Assembly: GCF_030733745.1 (NCBI RefSeq)
Contig: NZ_JASHIK010000020.1
Span: 29,297 to 93,296, forward strand
Length of the DNA stretch: 64,000 bases
Source: Stappia sp. MMSF_3263
GTDB lineage: Bacteria > Pseudomonadota > Alphaproteobacteria > Rhizobiales > Stappiaceae
Direction: 5' to 3'
Both the position numbers and the translations under genes were made by a program. The first letter of the stretch is position 1, and every line of letters starts with the position of its first letter. The notes under the pieces are model-generated. The model was not told the origin of the DNA. It saw only the letters and a program-made list of their open reading frames with translations, and ran no database searches. This document shows, piece by piece, positions 8,546 to 14,726 of this stretch.

Positions 8546-9542
8546 AGCTGCGTCCCTTTACCTCAACATCGCCCAATCTGACATCGCGCCCCGCGACGAC
8601 GTCGGTGAAGCTGGTCATGTCGACATTGCGCCCTGTCAGGATGGTGGCCACCGGCCCCTTGAAGGCCGGCAGTTTGCCGGCCTGCATCGCTGCAATGCCG
8701 ACAACGCTGGCGCCTTCGGCCACCATGCGGTCCTCAAAGTAGAGCGTCTGCATCGCGCCGTAGATCTCGTCCTCGGTCACAAGGACATAGTCGTCGAGAA
8801 GGTCGCGGCACATGGCGAAGGTCAGCCGGTTCTCAAGCCCGATGCCGCCGCCAAGCGAGTCGGCAAGGCTTGCCACCTCCTCCACCTCGACCGGCCGGCC
8901 GGCGCGGACGGACGCGTACATGGCCGCGCCCCTGTCCATGGTAACGCCGATGACCTTGATGGACGGCTTGACAGCTTTCGCCGCCAGCGCAACGCCCGCC
9001 GCCAGCCCGCCGCCGGACAGCGGCACAAGGATCGCCGCAAGGTCGGGCCTGTCCTCCAGCATCTCCAGACCGATGGTGCCCTGCCCCGCGATCACCAGAG
9101 GGTCATCGAAAGGCGATATCTCGGCCAGCCCCTCCTCTCGCGCCAGCCGCCGGCTCTCAGCATGCGCGTCGTCCTGGCTGCGGCCGGCAATGCGCACCTC
9201 CGCCCCCAGGGCGTGGATCCCCTCGACCTTGGCCTGCGGAACGAGCGAGGACATGCAAATGACGGCTCTCAACCCCTTCGCCCGCGCCGCATAGGCAACG
9301 CCCCGGCCATGATTGCCGGTGGAGCAACAGGTGACGCCGGGCGCGTCAGCGGGAACCGCCGCGACCGCGTTGAGCGCGCCGCGCAGCTTGAACGCGCCGA
9401 TCGGCTGCGTCGTCTCCAGCTTCAGCAGGAACTCGTTGCCCGAAATGGCGCCCACATGCAGCGAGGGCACCAAAGGCGTGCGTGCGGCCACGCCGGCGAT
9501 TGTCGCCCGCGCCGCCAGGATGTCGGCAAGATCGATGGTCAA
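8535..9542 (-). CDS. eutB: PLP-dependent threonine dehydratase-like protein, EutB-like
   Basis: A 335-residue fold-type II PLP enzyme. The Schiff-base lysine is K52 in IGAFKLRGALNAV, followed by the phosphate and substrate loop CSTGNHGRGVAYAARAKG and the glycine-rich PLP loop VPLSGGGLAAGVALA. No ACT regulatory domain is present, unlike biosynthetic IlvA. The start is TTG 9542, supported by AAGGAGG 4-5 nt upstream and by overlap with the stop of the ATPase gene. Adjacency to EutC-like and EhuABCD-like genes points to EutB of (hydroxy)ectoine utilisation; catabolic serine/threonine dehydratase is the alternative. Confidence 0.85.
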   Translation of the reverse strand: MTIDLADILAARATIAGVAARTPLVPSLHVGAISGNEFLLKLETTQPIGAFKLRGALNAVAAVPADAPGVTCCSTGNHGRGVAYAARAKGLRAVICMSSLVPQAKVEGIHALGAEVRIAGRSQDDAHAESRRLAREEGLAEISPFDDPLVIAGQGTIGLEMLEDRPDLAAILVPLSGGGLAAGVALAAKAVKPSIKVIGVTMDRGAAMYASVRAGRPVEVEEVASLADSLGGGIGLENRLTFAMCRDLLDDYVLVTEDEIYGAMQTLYFEDRMVAEGASVVGIAAMQAGKLPAFKGPVATILTGRNVDMTSFTDVVAGRDVRLGDVEVKGRSYGA

Positions 9543-10360
9543 CCCGCCTCCTTCACCGCGCTCAGGAACTGCTGGGTGCGCTCCTTCTGCGGGTTGCCGA
9601 ACAACTCGTCCGGGGTGCCCTGCTCCTCGATGCGGCCGCCATAGAAGAAGCAGACGCGGTCGGAAATGTCCTTGGCGAAACCCATCTGGTGCGTGACCAT
9701 CAGCATGGTCAGGTTGTGCTCGGAAACGAGCTTGCGGATCACCGTGGTGACCTCGCCGATGACTTCCGGGTCGAGCGCCGAAGTCACCTCGTCGAACAGC
9801 ATGACCTTCGGGCGCATGGCGAGCGCGCGGGCGATAGCGACACGCTGCTGCTGGCCGCCGGACAGGCGCGAGGGATGCTGGTCGCGCTTTTCCGCCATGC
9901 CGACCATCGCCAGAAGCTCCTCGGCCCGCTCCCGCGCGTCCTGCTTCGACAGGCCGAGCACGTGCACGGGACCTTCCATGCAGTTTTCCAGCGCCGTCAT
10001 GTGCGGAAAGAGGTTGAAGTGCTGGAAGCACATGCCGATCTTCGAGCGCATCTGACGCATGTGCCGGTTGTTGGCGCGAACCAGCCTGCCGCCTTCCGGC
10101 ATGTGGGTCAGCGGCTCGCCATCGACATAGATGACGCCGCCATTGATGGTCTCCAGCGTCATCAGCATGCGCAGGACCGTCGTCTTGCCCGATCCGGACG
10201 GGCCGATGACCGTCACCATCTCGCCCTCGGCAACATCGAGATCGAGAGAATCGAGCACCACGAGGCTGCCATAGGACTTGGTGACCTTCCTGAAGCTCAC
10301 CATCGGGGTCGGGTCGCCCTCCAGCGTGAGGGGAAAGCCGGATACGTCTCTGGTGTCCAT
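9539..10360 (-). CDS. ehuA: Amino-acid-type ABC transporter ATPase, EhuA-like
   Basis: A 273-residue ATPase of the polar amino acid (HisP/GlnQ) class. Walker A is GPSGSGKT at 53-60, the signature is RLSGGQQQRVAIARAL, and Walker B is VMLFDEVTSALDPE. Compared with GlnQ it carries an extra stretch between Walker A and the Q-loop (EGGRLVRANNRHMRQMRSK), like the EhuA ectoine transporter ATPase of Sinorhizobium. Start and stop overlap both neighbours by a few nucleotides, showing tight coupling with permease and dehydratase. Confidence 0.85.
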   Translation of the reverse strand: MDTRDVSGFPLTLEGDPTPMVSFRKVTKSYGSLVVLDSLDLDVAEGEMVTVIGPSGSGKTTVLRMLMTLETINGGVIYVDGEPLTHMPEGGRLVRANNRHMRQMRSKIGMCFQHFNLFPHMTALENCMEGPVHVLGLSKQDARERAEELLAMVGMAEKRDQHPSRLSGGQQQRVAIARALAMRPKVMLFDEVTSALDPEVIGEVTTVIRKLVSEHNLTMLMVTHQMGFAKDISDRVCFFYGGRIEEQGTPDELFGNPQKERTQQFLSAVKEAG

Positions 10361-11028
10361 CAGCTCAATCCGAGTTTGCGGCGCACCCAGGCTTCGAAAA
10401 ACCGGACCGCTGCCGCCGTTGGTAGCGAGATGCAAAGGAAGATGATGCCGACGAGCGTGAAGGGCTCGAGGAAGCGGTAGGTCTCGGAGCCGATGGCATT
10501 GGCCGTGTGCATCAGCTCCGCCACGCCGATGACCGAGAGCATCGGCGTGTCCTTGAAGATGCCGACCAGGTAGTTGCCCATGCCCGCCAGAGACGGTGGC
10601 AGCGCTTGCGGAAGGATGACGCGGAAATAGGTGCGCGGCATCGACAGGTTGAGCGATTTCGCCGCCTCCCACTGTCCCTTCGGTACGCATTCCAGGCCGC
10701 CGCGATAGACCTCGGACAGGTACGCGGCATAGTGCAGCCCGATGGCGATCATTCCGGCTGTCCAGGGCGACAGGCGGATGCCGAATTGCGGCCCGACATA
10801 GAAGACGAAGAAGATCTGCAGCACCAGGGGCGTCGAGCGTACGAACTCGACCGCCTCGCGCACGGCCATGGTCAGCGGCCTGAACGGAGTGCGTTGCGCC
10901 AGTGCGAGCACAAGGCCGAGCACGACGGCGATGGCATAGCCGAGGCCGGCCGCCAGCAGCGTGTTGCCGGTGGCAACGATCAGCCGGGGCAGGATCTCGA
11001 AGGTGAAGTCCCAGCGCCAGTCGAACAT
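10360..11028 (-). CDS. ehuD: ABC transporter permease, EhuD-like
   Basis: A 222-residue HisMQ-type inner-membrane permease with about five transmembrane helices. The EAA loop that contacts the ATPase is visible as VPKGQWEAAKSLNLS, and the conserved FVRSTPLVLQIFFVFY segment lies near residues 60-80. Its stop overlaps the ATPase start. It forms a heterodimeric channel with the preceding permease. The D assignment rests on gene order (B-C-D-A) and is less certain than the family. Confidence 0.8.
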   Translation of the reverse strand: MFDWRWDFTFEILPRLIVATGNTLLAAGLGYAIAVVLGLVLALAQRTPFRPLTMAVREAVEFVRSTPLVLQIFFVFYVGPQFGIRLSPWTAGMIAIGLHYAAYLSEVYRGGLECVPKGQWEAAKSLNLSMPRTYFRVILPQALPPSLAGMGNYLVGIFKDTPMLSVIGVAELMHTANAIGSETYRFLEPFTLVGIIFLCISLPTAAAVRFFEAWVRRKLGLS

Positions 11029-11031
11029 GGC

Positions 11032-11697
11032 TCAGGCCCTCCCCATCTTGCGCATCATGAACCGTTCGAGCCAGCGCATGAACGGCGTGATCATGAAACG
11101 CGCCAGCACGTAGTAGATGATGAGCGCGGTGCCGAAGGCCTCCGCCGACATGAAGGTCGTGCCGTTGATCTGCTTCACCTGGAACATCAGGTCGGCGACG
11201 GAGATCAGTGCGACAAGCGCGGTACCCTTGAGAAGCTCGATCAGAAGATTGCCCCAGGACGGCAGCATGATGAGCACCGCCTGCGGCAGGATCACCCGGC
11301 GCATGCGCTTGGCCGGCGACATGTTGAGCGCCAGCGCCGCCTCCCACTGCCCCTTCGGCACCGACAGGATCGCACCGCGCACGAGCTCCGCGCCATAGGC
11401 GCCGAGATTCATGCCGACGGCAACGAAACCGGCCGTGAACTTCTCCAGCGTGATGCCGAAGAGCGGCAGGACGAAGAAGATCCAGTAGAGCTGCACGAGC
11501 AGCGAGGTGCCGCGGAAGATCTCGATATAGACCATCGCAACGCCGCGGACCGCGAAATTGGGCGCCATCCGTATGAGACCGGCGGCAACGGCAATCGCCA
11601 CGGCCAGCAGCGCGGCAAGGACCGTCAGCGCCATGGTGATGAACGTGCCGCTGACGATCCGGTCGCTATACTGACTGAGAAACTCGAAATAGGACAT
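11032..11697 (-). CDS. ehuC: ABC transporter permease, EhuC-like
   Basis: A 221-residue permease of the same HisMQ family as its neighbour, with the EAA loop VPKGQWEAALALNMS and the conserved EIFRGTSLLVQLYWIFF segment. Only 3 nt separate it from the next permease. The upstream gap to the binding-protein gene holds a stem-loop. The C assignment follows from order in the ehuBCDA arrangement. Confidence 0.8.
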   Translation of the reverse strand: MSYFEFLSQYSDRIVSGTFITMALTVLAALLAVAIAVAAGLIRMAPNFAVRGVAMVYIEIFRGTSLLVQLYWIFFVLPLFGITLEKFTAGFVAVGMNLGAYGAELVRGAILSVPKGQWEAALALNMSPAKRMRRVILPQAVLIMLPSWGNLLIELLKGTALVALISVADLMFQVKQINGTTFMSAEAFGTALIIYYVLARFMITPFMRWLERFMMRKMGRA

Positions 11698-11766
11698 GCC
11701 GCTCAGACCTTGCTCAAGGCCACGAAGGCGAGGCAGGCATCGCCCGCTCAGGCATCGGGGAAGGAA

Positions 11767-11791
11767 GGCGGGCCGGACGAGCCGGTCCGCC
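11767..11791 (-). terminator. Intercistronic stem-loop between binding protein and permeases
   Basis: Arms 11767-11776 and 11782-11791 form a 10-bp GC-rich stem with one G-U pair and a 5-nt loop, just downstream of the solute-binding protein stop codon on the minus strand. A pyrimidine-rich run (CCTTCC) follows. It probably attenuates transcription into the permease genes or protects the upstream mRNA. Confidence 0.5.
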
Positions 11792-11802
11792 CTTCGTCAT
11801 TG

Positions 11803-12654
11803 TCAGCGGTTGGCGCAGACCCATTCGGTGGTCTTGTCACCGGGAAGCGAGCCCTTGCCGTAGCCATACTCCGCGACCGCGGCGAGCATTTCCTCGGACC
11901 CGATATACTCGGCCTGCGCCGCGTTGAACTTGGCGAGGAAAGCCTCGTCAGCCTTGCGGAAACCGATGCCGGCCCAGTTGAAGGAGTCCTCCGGCATGGC
12001 GTCGGGATCGGAGGCCTCGACGGCACCGTTCGAGCTGTCGGCCAGTTGCGTCATGGTGAAGTAGGTGCCGGCGCCGGCATCGGCACGGCCCGCGCGCACG
12101 GCGGCCAGGATCTCGGTCGGTCCAGGCACTTGCATGATGTTGGCCTCGGGTACGCCGGCGGCCTTGGCGGCCTCGATGTTGGAATAGCCGGCACCGGTGA
12201 CCATCACCGCATTGCTCTCGACGAGGCTTGCGTAGTCGCTGATGTTCTTGGGGTTGCCGGGCGCCAAGATGAAGCCGTCCCCGACCTTCGCCATCGGCTC
12301 GGAAAAGGCGATGTTCTCGCAGCGGCTCGCCAGGATGTTCATGCCGCCGGTGACGATGTCGAAGCGGTTGGCGTTGAGGCCGGGAATGAGCCCGCCCCAC
12401 TCCGTCTGGACCGGCTCGATCTTCTCGAAGCCCATCTTCTTCAGAACGCCGATCGTAAAGGCGTTGACGAAGCCCTTGGGGCTGCCGTCGTCGCCCGGAT
12501 AGGCGAACGGAATCTCGTTTGCAAAACCGATGCGGATCGGCTCGCCTTTCTCGGCACGTTCCAGCAGGGACTGCGCGCTGGCGGCACCTGCAAAACCGTA
12601 CGCGAACATGGCCACGCCGAGCGTGGCAAGACCCTTGAAGATTGCGCTTTTCAT
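11803..12654 (-). CDS. ehuB: ABC transporter substrate-binding protein, EhuB-like
   Basis: A 283-residue periplasmic binding protein of solute-binding family 3. The signal peptide is MKSAIFKGLATLGVAMFAYG onward, cleaved near ASAQS. The mature part shows IRIGFANEIPFAY, WGGLIPGLNANRFDIVTGGM and ASRCENIAFSEPM, a pattern shared with EhuB. ATG 12654 was chosen over an upstream in-frame ATG at 12702 because AGGAG precedes it and the signal peptide begins there. Ectoine, hydroxyectoine or a related compatible solute is the likely ligand, inferred from family and neighbours. Confidence 0.83.
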   Translation of the reverse strand: MKSAIFKGLATLGVAMFAYGFAGAASAQSLLERAEKGEPIRIGFANEIPFAYPGDDGSPKGFVNAFTIGVLKKMGFEKIEPVQTEWGGLIPGLNANRFDIVTGGMNILASRCENIAFSEPMAKVGDGFILAPGNPKNISDYASLVESNAVMVTGAGYSNIEAAKAAGVPEANIMQVPGPTEILAAVRAGRADAGAGTYFTMTQLADSSNGAVEASDPDAMPEDSFNWAGIGFRKADEAFLAKFNAAQAEYIGSEEMLAAVAEYGYGKGSLPGDKTTEWVCANR

Positions 12655-12691
12655 GAGGCTGCTCCTGTGTTCCACCAGTTCCTGTATTCTT

Positions 12692-12707
12692 ATGTTGTGC
12701 ACAACAT
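12692..12707. promoter_or_regulatory. 16-bp perfect palindrome, putative FCD-GntR operator
   Basis: ATGTTGTGCACAACAT is a perfect palindrome with the TTGT/ACAA ends typical of FadR-subfamily sites. A minus-strand TTGACA (12730-12725) lies exactly 17 bp upstream, so the palindrome covers the -10 position of the transporter promoter, a geometry that suits repression. Confidence 0.65.
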
Positions 12708-12788
12708 CACGCTGCCTCAGACTGTGTCAATGGAATTTAGCGGAAATCCGGAGAGCATTCGTCATCCACCCTGCAGAACGCAGCAAAG

Positions 12789-12798
12789 ATGTATACAT
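12789..12798. promoter_or_regulatory. 10-bp palindrome, possible second GntR site
   Basis: ATGTATACAT shares the form of many FCD-GntR half-site pairs (TGTATACA). It lies 97 nt from the first palindrome, and could serve autoregulation of the gntR gene at 12969 or looping. The short length makes chance occurrence possible. Confidence 0.4.
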
Positions 12799-12968
12799 TG
12801 AAGGATGACACGCCCCCGTCGTCGGCGCGCAAGGAGGCCGTCTCGCTGTCGCGGGGGCCGACGTGGCTTCCAGTGCCGGGATCTTGCCGTTCGCCTGATA
12901 ATGCCGGACAAGCTGCGGCGCCGACACAGCGCGGGAGAGACGCCATTGAACCGGGATGGAGATAGCCG

Positions 12969-13700
12969 ATGACGGAAAAACGCGCGGCCGCGGGACCCGC
13001 CGACGAAGGCGCGAGGGGCCGATTCGAACGCATCTACCAGACCCTGCGGACGCGCATCTGCCTGCTTGACTACGCGCCGGGCAGTCGCCTGCGCGAGGAA
13101 GACCTGGCGGACGAGTTCAACGTGTCACGGACACCGATACGGCGCGTTCTCGTCAAGCTGGAGGCGGAGGGCCTGTTGCGGTCCATGCATGGCGTCGGCA
13201 CGATCGTCACCGACATCGACGTCAACGAACTGGCGCAAGTCTACGAGTTGCGCGTCGAACTGGCAGAACTCATCGGCAAGCTGTCGCCGGCCGTTGTCGA
13301 CGAAGCGCTGGTGGCGCGGTTCCGCGACATCCGGGCGCGTTGCGACCGGATGGTCGCCGACGGCGATCCGCGTTCGTTCTCACGGATCAACATGGAGTTC
13401 TTCCATCTCTTCACCACTTTGACGACCAACGAACCCCTGCGCGAAATCAGCGAACGGCTCTACTATCAGACGGCCCGGATCTGGCTGAAGACGGCTTCGC
13501 GCCTCAGGAACTTCGACGAACTGATCAACAACGAATTCGTGACCTTCCAGCGCGAGGTTGCCGACATAACCGAAGCGGTCGGCCACGGCGACCTGATCGC
13601 CGCCGGCCATGTCAGACGCGCGCATATCGCCATGAGCTTCAGCAGGATCCGCAAGGCAACCCTGTCCGCCGATCATGCCGCCGCCGCGGACAGCGAATAG
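12969..13700 (+). CDS. GntR-family regulator, FCD (FadR) subfamily
   Basis: A 243-residue regulator. The N-terminal winged helix covers about residues 18-85, with the GntR signature RLREEDLADEFNVSRTPIRR and LVKLEAEGLL. The all-helical FCD domain follows (ELAQVYELRVELAELIG; metal-type histidines such as FFHLF and VRRAHIAMSF). It is divergent from the Ehu-like operon and is the likely repressor acting at the palindromes between them. Ectoine clusters are more often controlled by a MocR protein (EnuR), so this regulator may mark a different inducer. Confidence 0.88.
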   Translation: MTEKRAAAGPADEGARGRFERIYQTLRTRICLLDYAPGSRLREEDLADEFNVSRTPIRRVLVKLEAEGLLRSMHGVGTIVTDIDVNELAQVYELRVELAELIGKLSPAVVDEALVARFRDIRARCDRMVADGDPRSFSRINMEFFHLFTTLTTNEPLREISERLYYQTARIWLKTASRLRNFDELINNEFVTFQREVADITEAVGHGDLIAAGHVRRAHIAMSFSRIRKATLSADHAAAADSE

Positions 13701-13764
13701 CAAGACGCCGACCAGGGTTGGTCCGGCCGGCCGGGACCGCCAGCAAGACGGGTGGGCCTCTCCC

Positions 13765-14220
13765 CTACCCGTGTTTCAGCGCCAGCCTTGCCAGCCTGTC
13801 CAGCGACTGCAGGAAGCGGGACCGGTCGGCCTGGGAAAAGGCCCGACCACCGCCCTGGTGAAACGGGTCCGCGGCGCGGATGTCCTGCATCAGGTCGCGG
13901 GTCGCCAGGCGCCCGCCGATATTGGAGAGGGTCAGGATCTGCCCGTCGTGCTGCAACACATGCGAGCCGGCCTTCAGGCATCGGTCCGCAAGCGGAATGT
14001 CCGCGGTGACCACGACGTCCCCCGGACCGCAATGATCGGCGATCCACTTGTCGGCCACGTCCGGCCCCTCGGCAACGACCCTGAGCGAGACAAGCGGGTT
14101 TCTCGAGGGCCGTATCCCGCCGTTGCAGACCAGCACCACGGGGATTTCCAATCTCGTCGCCACGCGCTCCACCTCGGACTTGACCGGGCATGCATCGGCA
14201 TCGACATAGAGCGTGGTCAC
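13765..14220 (-). CDS. YaiI/YqxD family protein (UPF0178, DUF188)
   Basis: A 151-residue protein of the YaiI/YqxD family, whose members have a PIN-like nuclease fold. The start [20 protein letters not shown] and the acidic motifs [13 protein letters not shown] and [14 protein letters not shown] are diagnostic. The start is GTG 14220 with GAGGAT upstream; a longer in-frame start at 14292 adds residues absent from the family. The biochemical role is not established; the conserved Asp residues suggest metal-dependent nuclease chemistry. Confidence 0.88.
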   Translation of the reverse strand: MTTLYVDADACPVKSEVERVATRLEIPVVLVCNGGIRPSRNPLVSLRVVAEGPDVADKWIADHCGPGDVVVTADIPLADRCLKAGSHVLQHDGQILTLSNIGGRLATRDLMQDIRAADPFHQGGGRAFSQADRSRFLQSLDRLARLALKHG

Positions 14221-14472
14221 TTCGCGAGATCCTCGTATTGGCTGGCGCAGGTCAGGTTCTGCGAACCTCCTCCATCGGGCTGAATTCTTCAACCCGGCCC
14301 GGAAGCGTCATATGCCGACGCCGGGCCTGCCTCGGCCTTGGTCCGACCGGACCGCCTCGCCACCACCCAGAACGCGCCAACCAGGCCGAACGGCGTATCC
14401 CCGTTGCAGCACGGGAAGACGGCGGCACAGCGGGCCAATGCGGAGAAAGGGTTACAATTTCAGCAGAAGCAG

Positions 14473-14548
14473 TGGTGCCCAGGGCCGGAATCGAACCAGC
14501 GACACGCGGATTTTCAATCCGCTGCTCTACCAACTGAGCTACCTGGGC
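14473..14548 (-). tRNA. tRNA-Phe (anticodon GAA)
   Basis: The reverse complement folds as a full cloverleaf: acceptor GCCCAGG paired with CCTGGGC, D arm GCTC..GAGC, anticodon stem GCGGA/TCCGC with loop TTGAAAA (anticodon GAA), and T arm CTGGTTCGATTCCGG. CCA is encoded at 14475-14473. In related genomes this tRNA usually sits next to yacG; here 7.5 kb of other genes lie between them. Confidence 0.97.
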
Positions 14549-14726
14549 CCGGGCGGTTCGCGATCATGCGCGACGCCTCGAAGTGCCGGTCTTATAGAGG
14601 CTCGTTCCCGGCCTGTCCAGCGACAGCTTGCAAGTTTTGCACAAGCCCTGTTTGAAAGCCGGCGCAGGCTGCCGGCCATGCTGCACCACCTTGGAAAGGA
14701 ACGGGTTTCGGTGCGCGGCCGGTCTT

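Larger units (their letters stand above)
12655..12968. promoter_or_regulatory. Divergent intergenic region of the ehu-like operon and gntR
   Basis: This 314-nt gap separates the ABC operon (minus) from the GntR gene (plus). It contains a consensus TTGACA -35 for the minus strand at 12725-12730 and two palindromes, annotated separately. I see no convincing gene in it; short open frames here have no ribosome-binding site. Confidence 0.7.

Noticed and set aside
10361..11347. N-terminal extension of the EhuA-like ATPase by over 300 residues
   Set aside because: This stretch is the two permease genes read in the wrong frame.
14473..14548. tRNA-Phe as an attachment site of an integrated element
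   Set aside because: No integrase, no second copy of the tRNA 3' end and no direct repeat were found within the window.
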